Positions 26,412 through 35,247 of a DNA stretch of 64,000 nucleotides are shown piece by piece (position 1 is the stretch's first letter; every line of letters starts with the position of its first letter). The translations under genes were made by a program, and so were the position numbers. This stretch comes from an uncultured Alphaproteobacteria bacterium. GTDB taxonomy: Bacteria; Pseudomonadota; Alphaproteobacteria; RF32; CAG-239. Location of the stretch: contig CAKQKH010000006.1 in NCBI GenBank assembly GCA_934248075.1, forward strand, positions 15,130 through 79,129, written 5' to 3'. A model generated the notes under the pieces. The model had not been told where the DNA came from. It saw only the letters and a list, made by a program, of their open reading frames with translations, and did no database searches.

Positions 26412-27998
26412 ATGCCTGATAATAAACCCAATATCCGCAAGACCTTTGCGATCATTTCTCACCCTGATGCCGGTAAGACCACTTTAACCGAAAAGTTATT
26501 GCTGTTTGGCGGCGCCATTCAGCAGGCCGGCGCGGTTAAAGCTCGGGGAGAAAATCGCCGCGCCCATTCCGACTGGATGAAAGTTGAACAAGAACGCGGA
26601 ATTTCCGTAGCGTCTTCGGTTATGACCTTTGACTACGAAGGCATCACTTTCAACTTGCTGGATACTCCCGGACACGAAGACTTTTCTGAAGACACTTATC
26701 GAGTGCTAACCGCTGTTGACTCCGCAATCATGGTGCTGGATTCCGCCAAAGGTATTGAAACCCAGACCAAGAAATTGTTTGAAGTCTGCCGTCTGCGTGA
26801 TGTGCCGATTTTGACCTTTATCAATAAACTCGACCGCGAGGGGCAAGATCCATTTGCTCTGCTTGATGAGATTGAACGCACTCTGGCACTTGACGTTACC
26901 CCCGCCAGCTGGCCGATTGGCAGTGGCAAAGACTTTTTGGGCTGCTATGACCTGTTAGGCGACCGCTTGATTCTCATGAACAAAAGCGGCAACAAATCGC
27001 AAATTAATTCCATAATCGAAACCTGCAACGGCCTTGATGACCCCAAGCTGGATCAGCTTTTGCCGGCGCATATGGTTGCCAAATTGCGTGAAGATGTGGA
27101 GATGATTAAGGAACTCTGCCCCAAATTTGATCTTCAGGCTTATTTGAACGGAACCTTGACACCGGTATTTTTCGGCAGCGCCATCAACAACTTTGGCGTC
27201 CGAGAGGTTTTGGAAGGCCTGCACAAAATCGCTCCTACCCCGCGCCCGCACCCAGCAGTAGAACGTATGGTCAGCCCCGATGAGCCTAAGGTCAGTGGTT
27301 TTATTTTTAAGATTCAGGCCAATATGGACCCCAAACATCGTGACCGCATTGCTTTTATGCGAATATGCTCCGGACACTTCAAACGCGGCATGAAACTAAT
27401 GCAGATTCGCACCGGAAAAGAAATTAAGGTGCCAACTCCGGTTATGTTTATGGCTCAGGAACGCGAGCTGGCTGAAGACGCTTACGCCGGTGACATTATC
27501 GGAATTCCCAACCACGGACAGCTGCGTATCGGCGACACTTTAACCGAAGGCGAAAAATTTAACTTTACGGGAATCCCCTCTTTCGCACCTGAGCTTTTGA
27601 AATCTGCCCGCGCGTTAGATCCGCTCAAATCCAAACACTTAGGCGATGCCCTCAAACAGATTGCCGAAGAAGGTGGCGCCTCGGTCTTTAAGCCGGTTAT
27701 CGGTGCCGAGTGGATTGTTGGCGTTGTCGGCGTGTTGCAATTTGAGGTAATGGCTGACCGTATTAAAAACGAGTTTGGCTTGCCGGTAATGTTCGAACCG
27801 ACCCAATATTACACAGCGCGCTGGGTTTCCTGCTCCGACAAAAACGAATGGCAAAAGTTTGAAACCGCCAATCGCATGAATCTCGCCGAAGACAATGACG
27901 GCGCCGTTGTGTTTTTAGCGCGCAATGCGTGGCATCTGAACAAAACTATGGAAGATTTTCCCAAAATAGCCTTTACCAAAACTCATGAAGCTCATTAA
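26412..27998 (+). CDS. prfC: Peptide chain release factor 3
   Basis: RF3 is a GTPase that removes RF1 and RF2 from the ribosome after termination. The 528-residue protein has the translational GTPase motifs SHPDAGKTTLTEKLL (G1), DTPGHEDFSEDTYR (G3) and NKLDRE (G4), then ASVMTFDYEGI in the effector region, as in RF3. Length equals the E. coli protein. It is transcribed alone, closed by the terminator at 28061. Confidence 0.96.
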   Translation: MPDNKPNIRKTFAIISHPDAGKTTLTEKLLLFGGAIQQAGAVKARGENRRAHSDWMKVEQERGISVASSVMTFDYEGITFNLLDTPGHEDFSEDTYRVLTAVDSAIMVLDSAKGIETQTKKLFEVCRLRDVPILTFINKLDREGQDPFALLDEIERTLALDVTPASWPIGSGKDFLGCYDLLGDRLILMNKSGNKSQINSIIETCNGLDDPKLDQLLPAHMVAKLREDVEMIKELCPKFDLQAYLNGTLTPVFFGSAINNFGVREVLEGLHKIAPTPRPHPAVERMVSPDEPKVSGFIFKIQANMDPKHRDRIAFMRICSGHFKRGMKLMQIRTGKEIKVPTPVMFMAQERELAEDAYAGDIIGIPNHGQLRIGDTLTEGEKFNFTGIPSFAPELLKSARALDPLKSKHLGDALKQIAEEGGASVFKPVIGAEWIVGVVGVLQFEVMADRIKNEFGLPVMFEPTQYYTARWVSCSDKNEWQKFETANRMNLAEDNDGAVVFLARNAWHLNKTMEDFPKIAFTKTHEAH

Positions 27999-28060
27999 AA
28001 ACACAAACCCCATGTTACAAATTATGAGCGATTGTTTTTGGCCTCGCTAATACTATAAAA

Positions 28061-28098
28061 AAACACCTTTGGTCACATAACCAAGGGTGTTTCTTTTT
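28061..28098 (+). terminator. prfC terminator
   Basis: AAACACCTTTGGT (28061-28073) pairs with ACCAAGGGTGTTT (28080-28092, one mismatch), followed by CTTTTT. Possibly bidirectional with the next gene. Confidence 0.8.
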
Positions 28099-28114
28099 AA
28101 TTTTAACTCCACAA

Positions 28115-28396
28115 TTATTTTTTTAATTCATCGTGGAATTCTTTATCGTTTAGCCCGATACACAAACCAATGGCCACCGCCACCAGCTGTATCAGGATCA
28201 TTATTATCATCAGCCACCCAAATGGATTGTAGATGATGTAAGATAATGTAAAACAAACGCTGATTACCAGCATTCCAAACGCGCTGATAGCGCATTCGTT
28301 TCTTTTCTTCTTGAGCAGCACTCCAAGATACGCGCTCCCCATCAATGAAAACATTGCTGTTATCATTGCCATTAAAAATGTGTTTAGCCAATACAT
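28115..28396 (-). CDS. Small inner-membrane protein, hypothetical
   Basis: This 93-residue protein is almost all membrane: three hydrophobic helices at about residues 5-28, 36-56 and 60-82, with a charged C-terminal tail (DKEFHDELKK). No family was recognised. A second long frame on the same strand (28143-28391) lacks membrane character or any likeness and is taken as a shadow. The promoter shares its -35 and spacer with that of the membrane protein gene at 34265. Confidence 0.65.
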   Translation of the reverse strand: MYWLNTFLMAMITAMFSLMGSAYLGVLLKKKRNECAISAFGMLVISVCFTLSYIIYNPFGWLMIIMILIQLVAVAIGLCIGLNDKEFHDELKK

Positions 28397-28449
28397 TTTT
28401 TTAAATTTTAAGTTAATAGAATAATATTCATAATCAAAAAAACATATTA

Positions 28450-28478
28450 CATTTAGTCCAAATTAGACAAATTTGCAA
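28450..28478 (-). promoter_or_regulatory. Candidate promoter for the 28115 gene
   Basis: TTGCAA (28473-28478), a 17-base spacer and TAAATG (28450-28455). The stretch CTTGCAAATTTGTCTAATT is identical to that at the 34265 gene. Confidence 0.45.
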
Positions 28479-28520
28479 GTGTTTTATTTAAGATATACGT
28501 TTATATTTTATTTGCGCCAT

Positions 28521-28555
28521 CAAAAAGCCCCTCGCCTGTTTTTAAGCGAGGGGCT
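28521..28555 (-). terminator. secA terminator
   Basis: AGCCCCTCGC (28526-28535) pairs perfectly with GCGAGGGGCT (28546-28555). On the minus strand it is followed by TTTTT, 25 bases after the secA stop. Confidence 0.9.
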
Positions 28556-28580
28556 AAATTATTGCGCCTAATCCATACGA

Positions 28581-31307
28581 CTAGACCTGACCATGGCAAT
28601 GCTTGTATTTTTTGCCACTACCGCAAGGACACAAATCATTGCGGGCAACCTTGCCCCAAGTCGCAGGATTCTTAGGATCAATCTCGCCTTTGCTATATTG
28701 GAACGGCTCTTGTTTTTCTGCCGGCTCAGCCGGTTGAGATTGTCCGCCGACCAAAGCCGTCGGGCTTTCGTGAATCGCCTGAACATTGGTGTGCTTGGGC
28801 GCTTGATTTTCTACTTCGTCGGCATCTTTGTTCTGAATAACCGTGCGCAACAAAATAAAGGTAACCTTTTCACCCAACTGATTGAGCATATCCGAAAACA
28901 AGTTAAAGGCCTCTTTCTTATATTCGTTTAGCGGATCTTTCTGCCCATAAGCGCGCAAAACAATGGTATGACGCATATATTCCAAAGTGGCGATATGATC
29001 TTTCCACAAAGCGTCCAACTCTTGTAGCAGAATAGATTTTTCCACCAATCTGACAATGTCGGTCGGAACATTGGCGTTTTTGGCGGCAACCTGAGCGTCT
29101 ATTGCCTCAATCACCTTATCCACCAACTTTTCGCTTTCCATCTCCGATTCGTTTGTCCAATCGGCAATCGGCAGATCCACTCCCGACAAGCGAGCCAAAT
29201 CCTGACGAATTTCCTCCGCCGGCCAATCTCGCGGCGAAGAGCCGTATGTGATGCGATTATATATAACATTGCGCAGCTGATCATGGCGCATATCCAAAAT
29301 GGTCTCCGAAACATCATCGGCTTCCATCAGCTCCTTGCGCTGCTCATAAATAACTTTGCGCTGATCATTCATCACATTGTCATATTTGAGCAAATTTTTA
29401 CGGATATCAAAGTTGCGCTCCTCAACTTTCTGCTGAGCTTTTTCCAAAGCCTTGCTGATCCAAGGATGAACCAAGGCCTCGCCCTCGGGCAATCCCAACC
29501 GTTGCAACATCAGGCTCATACGCTCGGAGCCGAAAATCCGCATCAAATCATCTTCCAGCGAGAGGTAGAATTTAGATGTTCCCGGGTCCCCCTGACGTCC
29601 GGAACGACCGCGCAATTGGTTATCAATACGGCGGCTTTCATGACGCTCGGTACCTAAGATATACAAACCGCCGGCAGCTTTAACTTTCTCTTTGTCTGCC
29701 GCAACCTCGGCTTTAATTTTTTCACGCAAAGCGGCAATTTGCTCTTCCGTTTCATCGCCTTTGAGTTCAGACTTAAGGCGCATATCCACGTTACCGCCCA
29801 GCTGAATATCGGTACCACGGCCGGCCATGTTGGTTGCAATGGTAATAGCGCCGGAAACGCCGGCCTGAGCAACAATAGCGGCCTCTTGTTCATGGTGGCG
29901 CGCGTTCAAAACCTGAAACTTGACATCTGATGCCTTACGCAGCATATCTGCCACCAGCTCGGATTTTTCAATTGAGGTAGTGCCGACCAAAACCGGCTGT
30001 CCTTTGGCATGGCATTCCAAAATGGTTTTGATAATGGCGTTATATTTCTCTCGCTCGGTGCGATAAATTTCATCATGCAGATCCTGACGCAAAACCGGCT
30101 TATTGGTCGGAATCTCCACGCAGGTCAGATTATAAATATCATTAAACTCCGCTTCTTCGGTCATGGCGGTACCGGTCATACCGGCCAATTTGGGATACAA
30201 ACGGAAGTAGTTTTGGAAAGTAATGGAAGCCAGTGTCTGGTTCTCGGACTGAATTGGCACGCCTTCTTTGGCCTCAATGGCCTGATGCAAACCGTCTGAA
30301 TAGCGGCGGCCTTCCATCATACGGCCGGTAAACTCGTCAATAATCACCACTTTGTTGTTCTTGACAATATAATCCACGTCGCGAATATGCATTTTATGAG
30401 CGCGCAGAGCCTGATTAACATGGTGCACCAAACTTACGTTGGCAATATCGTATAATCCGCCTTCCTTAATCAGCCCAACCTCTTTGAGCAGAGCCTCAAC
30501 ATGGGTCATGCCGGCCTCGGTCAAAGTCACGGATTTGGCTTTTTCGTCCTTTTCATAATCCGCCTCAACCAACTGCGGAATAATTTTGTTGACCAAAATA
30601 TATTTTTCCGAGCTGTCTTCGGCCGCGCCGGAGATGATTAACGGCGTTCTGGCTTCATCAATCAAAATTGAATCCACTTCATCGACAATAGCGTAATTAA
30701 ACGGACGTTGCACCATATCAGCCAAGCGAAATTTCATATTATCGCGCAGATAGTCAAAACCAAGTTCGTTGTTGGTAGCGTAGATAATATCCGAATTATA
30801 GGCGGCGCGGCGCTCATCATCATTCTTTTCATGAACAATATAATCAACCGTCAGCCCCAAGAAACGATATACCTGCCCCATCCACTCGGCATCGCGTTTG
30901 GCCAAATAATCATTGACCGTAACAATATGCACGCCCTTGCCTTCCAGCGCATTCAGATAAGCGGCCAAAGTTGCCACCAGAGTTTTACCCTCACCGGTCT
31001 TCATTTCGGCGATTTGACCACGGTGCAGAACAATACCGCCAATCATCTGAACATCATAATGACGCTGTCCTAACGTACGCTTGGCCGCCTCCCGAACTAC
31101 GGCAAAGGCCTCCGGCAACAAATCATCTAGTGTTTCACCTTGTTTAAGGCGGGTTCTGAACTCATCGGTTTTAGCGCGAAGCTGCTCGTCGCTCAATGGC
31201 GCGATTGATGGCTCAAGAGAATTAATTTGTTCAACGATTTTATATTGTCTTTTAACGTAACGGTCATTGGCGCTGCCAAATATTTTGCGTGCGAGGCTGC
31301 CTATCAT
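28581..31307 (-). CDS. secA: Protein translocase subunit SecA
   Basis: SecA is the ATPase that drives preproteins through SecYEG. The 908-residue protein has Walker A in [13 protein letters not shown], the DEAD-type box [16 protein letters not shown], the preprotein cross-linking domain, helicase motif [10 protein letters not shown], and the C-terminal zinc module [18 protein letters not shown] that binds SecB and phospholipid. It is monocistronic with a good promoter and terminator, and diverges from the parvulin gene, which also acts on exported proteins. Confidence 0.98.
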   Translation of the reverse strand: MIGSLARKIFGSANDRYVKRQYKIVEQINSLEPSIAPLSDEQLRAKTDEFRTRLKQGETLDDLLPEAFAVVREAAKRTLGQRHYDVQMIGGIVLHRGQIAEMKTGEGKTLVATLAAYLNALEGKGVHIVTVNDYLAKRDAEWMGQVYRFLGLTVDYIVHEKNDDERRAAYNSDIIYATNNELGFDYLRDNMKFRLADMVQRPFNYAIVDEVDSILIDEARTPLIISGAAEDSSEKYILVNKIIPQLVEADYEKDEKAKSVTLTEAGMTHVEALLKEVGLIKEGGLYDIANVSLVHHVNQALRAHKMHIRDVDYIVKNNKVVIIDEFTGRMMEGRRYSDGLHQAIEAKEGVPIQSENQTLASITFQNYFRLYPKLAGMTGTAMTEEAEFNDIYNLTCVEIPTNKPVLRQDLHDEIYRTEREKYNAIIKTILECHAKGQPVLVGTTSIEKSELVADMLRKASDVKFQVLNARHHEQEAAIVAQAGVSGAITIATNMAGRGTDIQLGGNVDMRLKSELKGDETEEQIAALREKIKAEVAADKEKVKAAGGLYILGTERHESRRIDNQLRGRSGRQGDPGTSKFYLSLEDDLMRIFGSERMSLMLQRLGLPEGEALVHPWISKALEKAQQKVEERNFDIRKNLLKYDNVMNDQRKVIYEQRKELMEADDVSETILDMRHDQLRNVIYNRITYGSSPRDWPAEEIRQDLARLSGVDLPIADWTNESEMESEKLVDKVIEAIDAQVAAKNANVPTDIVRLVEKSILLQELDALWKDHIATLEYMRHTIVLRAYGQKDPLNEYKKEAFNLFSDMLNQLGEKVTFILLRTVIQNKDADEVENQAPKHTNVQAIHESPTALVGGQSQPAEPAEKQEPFQYSKGEIDPKNPATWGKVARNDLCPCGSGKKYKHCHGQV

Positions 31308-31346
31308 AATGTTGGTTTTCCTTATTTTAATGTATCAATTAGTTTA

Positions 31347-31375
31347 CATTTAGTGTTTTATCAATCAGAAGTCAA
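31347..31375 (-). promoter_or_regulatory. secA promoter
   Basis: TTGACT (31370-31375), a 17-base spacer and TAAATG (31347-31352) on the minus strand, about 40 bases before the secA ATG. Confidence 0.5.
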
Positions 31376-31414
31376 TAGATTGATACCAAGTTATAAACGG
31401 TCTTAAAAATAAAG

Positions 31415-31444
31415 TTGTCATCTTGGCAGTTTTTAGTGTATAAA
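31415..31444 (+). promoter_or_regulatory. Candidate promoter for the parvulin gene
   Basis: TTGTCA (31415-31420), an 18-base spacer and TATAAA (31439-31444), 34 bases before the ATG at 31479. Confidence 0.4.
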
Positions 31445-31478
31445 ATCGATAGAAACAATTTCTGACAAGGAGAAAATT

Positions 31479-32291
31479 ATGCTGAATAAAAAATATGCCG
31501 CTATGGCTCTGATGAGCGCACTGCTCTTGTCGGCTCAAGCTTATGCCGAGGGCAAAGGCGGAATTGCCGCCACCGTAAACGGCAAAAACATCACCGTAGC
31601 CCAGATTAAAGATGCCTACAACATGAATCCGGCTATAAAAGCCAAGGTTCCGTTTGATAAATTTTATGAAAAAACTTTAGATGTGTTTATTGACGGCGAG
31701 CTGGTTTATCAGGCTGCCGTAGCTGACAAAGTCATCGAATCTGCCGAATATCAAAAAGAACTCAAAGCCATGAAAGAAGAATTGGCGCGTAAAGTCTATG
31801 TTGAAAAACAAGTGGATAAACTAGTCAGCGAAAACCAACTCAAAAAAATTTATGAAGACTATAAAGCCTCTTTCAAATCACAAAAAGAAGTTAAGGCCAA
31901 ACATATTTTGGTTGACAGCGAGGCCAAAGCCAAAGAAATTATCGGCAAGCTGAACAAAGGCGGCAATTTTGACAAGCTGGCCAAAGAATATTCCAAAGAG
32001 CCGGCTGACCTTGGCTACTTTCCCAAAGAGGCAATGGTGCCGGAATTTTCAGAAGCCGCTTTTGCTCTGAAAAAAGGCCAATACACCAAATCTCCGGTTA
32101 AAACCCAGTTCGGTTATCATGTAATTAAAGTTGAGGACATCAGAGATGCCAAACCTCAGCCTTATGAAAAAATCAAACCGCAACTGAAAGGTATGGCTGC
32201 TCAAGGTGCTATGGGCAAGCTGTTTGATGACATTGCCGCTAAAGCCAAAGTCACCAAATACGACCTCAAAGGCAACGCCATTAATAAATAA
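31479..32291 (+). CDS. Periplasmic parvulin-type peptidyl-prolyl isomerase
   Basis: A 270-residue exported foldase. It has a signal peptide (AAMALMSALLLSAQAYA), an N-terminal SurA/PrsA-like helical segment, and one rotamase domain at about residues 140-235 (VKAKHILVDSEAKAKEII, GGNFDKLAKEYS, DLGYFPKEAMVPEFSEAAF, TQFGYHVIKV). Such proteins help fold secreted and outer membrane proteins. The single rotamase domain fits the PrsA/PpiC-like layout rather than two-domain SurA. The ATG has AAGGAG upstream. It is monocistronic and divergent from secA. Confidence 0.92.
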   Translation: MLNKKYAAMALMSALLLSAQAYAEGKGGIAATVNGKNITVAQIKDAYNMNPAIKAKVPFDKFYEKTLDVFIDGELVYQAAVADKVIESAEYQKELKAMKEELARKVYVEKQVDKLVSENQLKKIYEDYKASFKSQKEVKAKHILVDSEAKAKEIIGKLNKGGNFDKLAKEYSKEPADLGYFPKEAMVPEFSEAAFALKKGQYTKSPVKTQFGYHVIKVEDIRDAKPQPYEKIKPQLKGMAAQGAMGKLFDDIAAKAKVTKYDLKGNAINK

Positions 32292-32304
32292 CCTTTATAT
32301 CAAA

Positions 32305-32341
32305 AAAATACCTCCTTCATATTCTGAAGGAGGTATTTTGT
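32305..32341 (+). terminator. Terminator between the parvulin gene and the 32353 gene
   Basis: A perfect 15-bp stem (32305-32319 with 32325-32339) lies between convergent genes, with A-tract and T-tract flanks on either strand. Confidence 0.85.
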
Positions 32342-32352
32342 AACGCGCATAA

Positions 32353-33657
32353 TTATTTTTTGCTGATTCGCCGACGGCGGTTAATGCGGTTTAATACCGT
32401 TTCGGCAAACACCCGCAGCGGGCTGGAAAGCACTTGCGGAGCCAAACTTTTAGGCTCAATGTGCATATGGCAGGCCATTTCTACAAAATCGTCCCAATCA
32501 ATGGCATATTTGGGGCATAACAACTGTTGCAGATTCAGGCAATCGCGGCGCAAATCCGGATTGATATAAAGCCCATTGCTGCTGATAGCCGTTAGCAACG
32601 CCGCATTGGCGGTCTCACAAGAGGCATAGGAATCCACCGTATGCACCACCAAAGAATTGTCAAAACCGATAATCCCCGGATAAATATTGCCGATTTTTTC
32701 CTGCGCCCGAAATTCGTCTTCATGTTTGCCGGAATAAATGCGCCACTTTTGCGGAGTGCGCTCCTCATCAGAGGTAGCGATTTTTTTGCAGTTCTGAAAA
32801 ACAATGCTTGATGAAGTCTTTGTATTTTCATACAAAAAGTCCGTTACATCATTAGGAGTACGCGGTCCATTAACAAATACAACGCTATACCCTTCTTGCG
32901 CCAAATGTCTGGCATCGGCCAACAATTTGCGAGCATAATTCACGCTAAAGATAATCTCCGGCCCTTCGACACGTCCGCCCAGACAAAATACCACTTTTTT
33001 CTGAGCCTTTGAAAAATCGACCAGTTTCTCGACTTGAGCCTCAATTTCGGCATCATTCTTCAGCTTGTCCAACAATTCTAACAGCTGTCTATTTTTTTCA
33101 ATTACATTTTTGCGCTCAAAATTATTAATGGTTCCGATAGTAACCAAAACTTTTTTGCGCAAGCTTTTGTGTTGCAACATCCGGATCCGCGAGTGCAGTG
33201 TCAACAAGTGTTTGGGAACGTTAATCAAATCAACATATTTGTAACGATGCAGACGGCTGGTCAAAACCGCGGTAAAGACATTGCCTAAATCATGTTCCTG
33301 ATAATATTCTTTAATCGCCCGACAGAGCATATCGACATTTTCGCCAGCCTTACTGCTTTCAGTCAGATTATACGCCGTAATAAAAATCCGCGGCGTAATT
33401 TTAGTATGCTTAAAGAAAGCGTCGGCCATCGCAAAAATATCTTTGCGAAAGGCTTCATAAGACGGATATTTAGAATAAAAACAAGCTTCTGTCAAAGCGG
33501 CGTAATCGCTCACTCCTTTAGGCAGCAAAAACAATTTGCCGGCATCATATTGAAGACCGGTTAATTCCGACAAAGCCTTAAACGCGCCTAATACCTGATT
33601 GCGAAAACCACGATCAGGCGTACCAAGCGAAAATGGAATGATTTCTGAATTATTCAT
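32353..33657 (-). CDS. Hypothetical protein, possibly ELM1/DUF1022-like glycosyltransferase fold
   Basis: A 434-residue protein without signal peptide. Its C-terminal half resembles the ELM1 (mitochondrial fission, DUF1022) family of GT-B-like proteins: KVLVTIGTINNF, then VVFCLGGRVEGPEI, a helix YARKLLADARHLAQEGYSVV, VNGPRTPND, and SLVVHTVDSYASCETANAA in place of the usual 'ivVTaDSvsMisEA' motif. The N-terminal half is not recognised. In bacteria some relatives lie with envelope glycan genes; here it stands alone. AAAGGAG precedes the ATG. Confidence 0.6.
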   Translation of the reverse strand: MNNSEIIPFSLGTPDRGFRNQVLGAFKALSELTGLQYDAGKLFLLPKGVSDYAALTEACFYSKYPSYEAFRKDIFAMADAFFKHTKITPRIFITAYNLTESSKAGENVDMLCRAIKEYYQEHDLGNVFTAVLTSRLHRYKYVDLINVPKHLLTLHSRIRMLQHKSLRKKVLVTIGTINNFERKNVIEKNRQLLELLDKLKNDAEIEAQVEKLVDFSKAQKKVVFCLGGRVEGPEIIFSVNYARKLLADARHLAQEGYSVVFVNGPRTPNDVTDFLYENTKTSSSIVFQNCKKIATSDEERTPQKWRIYSGKHEDEFRAQEKIGNIYPGIIGFDNSLVVHTVDSYASCETANAALLTAISSNGLYINPDLRRDCLNLQQLLCPKYAIDWDDFVEMACHMHIEPKSLAPQVLSSPLRVFAETVLNRINRRRRISKK

Positions 33658-33811
33658 GATAGTTCTCCTTTACAACTAGTTATAATGATAAAAACTTAAT
33701 AAAGACATAACAAAATCGATACCATTTTTTGCATATACCAATATATTACAGCCTGATATTGCCAAAATAAATTTATGCGCTAATATAGGTGAGAATTAAC
33801 CGGAGTTGCCT

Positions 33812-34228
33812 ATGAACGAAGAAAACAAAAAAACAAAATTACTGCCGCGCTTGGGCTGGGCGGCGCTAACCTCGCCGATAAATACTCTTTTGGCCATCGG
33901 ACTAGCTTATTTTGCCGCCAAAGTCTATTTGTTTGACGGCGATTTTACTGACAAACTGGCAATGTTTGTCATCATCGGACTATGGATCTTTTGGTTTATC
34001 GCCAAGCATATGCTTTTGCTGTTTATTCTTCTGGCGTTGGCCGCCAGCGGAGTTTATTGGCATTATACCCATTGGCAGCAGGTGCAGACCGAATGCGAGC
34101 AAAACGGCGGCTACTGGAACTCCAAAACCAAAACTTGTGAGGAAAATCAATCCTTTTGGCAGCAGATTCAACATAAATGGCAAGACTACAAATCTAAAGC
34201 TGAATGGCTGAACAAACTCAGCAAATAA
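33812..34228 (+). CDS. Small membrane protein, hypothetical
   Basis: The 138-residue protein has two to three membrane helices (about residues 20-40, 48-68, 66-84) and a C-terminal charged, aromatic tail with a Cys pair (CEQNGGYWNSKTKTC). That Cys-GYW-Cys element may form a disulfide outside the cytoplasm. The start is ATG 33812, since CGGAG lies 6 bases upstream; the TTG at 33806 abuts that site. No family recognised. Confidence 0.65.
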   Translation: MNEENKKTKLLPRLGWAALTSPINTLLAIGLAYFAAKVYLFDGDFTDKLAMFVIIGLWIFWFIAKHMLLLFILLALAASGVYWHYTHWQQVQTECEQNGGYWNSKTKTCEENQSFWQQIQHKWQDYKSKAEWLNKLSK

Positions 34229-34232
34229 ACAC

Positions 34233-34265
34233 AAAAAAACCAACCGCAAAGGTTGGTTTTTTGTT
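34233..34265 (+). terminator. Bidirectional terminator between two membrane protein genes
   Basis: AAAAAAACCAACC (34233-34245) pairs with GGTTGGTTTTTT (34251-34262) around a GCAAA loop. It serves the genes at 33812 (+) and 34265 (-). Confidence 0.85.
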
Positions 34266-34708
34266 TAGTTCTGTTTGGTACGACATGTCGCGCCATGTTT
34301 GCTCAGAAGCCGTTCCATTTTTTCAGACTTGGCCACATCTAGCGCATACTCAAATTGCTCGCACCAGCTTTTCTCATGATCCCAATTTTCATATGCCTTG
34401 TCAATTTTGGCATTTGGATTAGCCCCCAATACCAGCAGCCACCATACATTACTGTAATTGTCTGCTTTTACTTCGTTAAAAAGCATGGCATTTTTGTACT
34501 CCTGATGCCAATTTTTTATGTCTATAATGACAATCAGCGGCGCCACAATTGCTATTATCGCAACGGTTAACCCCAAAATCACCCAGAGTAAAAAACTCTC
34601 CGGCATCAGAACCATAAAAACTATGACATCAACAAAAATCGCAACTAAAGTTGCTGTTGCAAGAGCATTATTAAACATGCCGTTGCGGATTGAGAAAAAA
34701 TTCTTCAT
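34265..34708 (-). CDS. Membrane protein with cytoplasmic tail, hypothetical
   Basis: A 147-residue protein with two hydrophobic helices (about residues 14-34 and 38-62), then a polar tail of about 80 residues that includes NVWWLLVLGANPNAKID and KMERLLSKHGA. Those stretches look like one or two degenerate ankyrin-type helix pairs ('LL..GAnpn...', 'LLskhGA'), which would make the tail a small binding module. That reading is tentative. It shares a promoter type with the 28115 membrane protein gene. Confidence 0.65.
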   Translation of the reverse strand: MKNFFSIRNGMFNNALATATLVAIFVDVIVFMVLMPESFLLWVILGLTVAIIAIVAPLIVIIDIKNWHQEYKNAMLFNEVKADNYSNVWWLLVLGANPNAKIDKAYENWDHEKSWCEQFEYALDVAKSEKMERLLSKHGATCRTKQN

Positions 34709-34763
34709 ATCTAAAATTTTTGGTTAATAAGGTTAATAATATAATAAACTTTAAAATCAATTT

Positions 34764-34792
34764 ACGTTAGCCCGAATTAGACAAATTTGCAA
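34764..34792 (-). promoter_or_regulatory. Candidate promoter for the 34265 gene
   Basis: TTGCAA (34787-34792), a 17-base spacer and TAACGT (34764-34769). The stretch CTTGCAAATTTGTCTAATT is identical to that of the 28115 gene. Confidence 0.45.
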
Positions 34793-34816
34793 GCACTTTT
34801 ATCAATAATTCAATAA

Positions 34817-34861
34817 CACAAAAAGCGGTTGAAATTCCGTCAGATAAGAACTTCAACCGCT
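34817..34861 (-). terminator. Terminator of the DUF465 gene
   Basis: AGCGGTTGAA (34824-34833) pairs perfectly with TTCAACCGCT (34852-34861). On the minus strand it is followed by TTTTTGTG. Confidence 0.75.
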
Positions 34862-34908
34862 ACTTTACTTTTAGCTTCAAGCAAATGAGGCTATACAATC
34901 ACCCCTTC

Positions 34909-35121
34909 TTAGGCTATAATATTTGGCATTATGCGCGCTTCTACCGATTTAATTTTGTTTTTCAGCCCATTGCGCAGGGTATTAAGCTGTTTAGCCTTAA
35001 AAAAATCGATAGTTTGATTATTATTAACCAGATGCCGAATATCCGAACGCACCCGACGTTCTTCCAATTTAAGCTCGCACAAATGAAGCTGCAATTTTCC
35101 GGTTTGATTTTGATTAAACAT
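34909..35121 (-). CDS. DUF465 (YdcH-like) small helical protein
   Basis: The 70-residue protein is a predicted helical hairpin. It matches the DUF465 pattern common in Alphaproteobacteria: LCELKLEERRVRSDIRHL in the first helix, then IDFFKAKQLNTLRNGLKNKI in the second ('LKk.KL.lkd.I'), and a tail MPNIIA close to the usual PDIIA end. Function of the family is unknown. It is divergent from pfkA and has its own terminator. Confidence 0.75.
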   Translation of the reverse strand: MFNQNQTGKLQLHLCELKLEERRVRSDIRHLVNNNQTIDFFKAKQLNTLRNGLKNKIKSVEARIMPNIIA

Positions 35122-35247
35122 AAAAGCTTAGCCCTTTCCAAAAATCAAAAAAATCTGTGAACTTGTGTTTTTTTACTGGAATATTCCTCAAAAATCTGTA
35201 TTAGTATATTACAAAATGAACGAAAAATCAACCCAAAAGGAGAAATA

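Noticed and set aside
28143..28391. Second minus-strand frame of 82 codons overlapping the small membrane protein gene
   Set aside because: It has no recognisable composition or motif, while the overlapping frame encodes three clean membrane helices ending in a charged tail.
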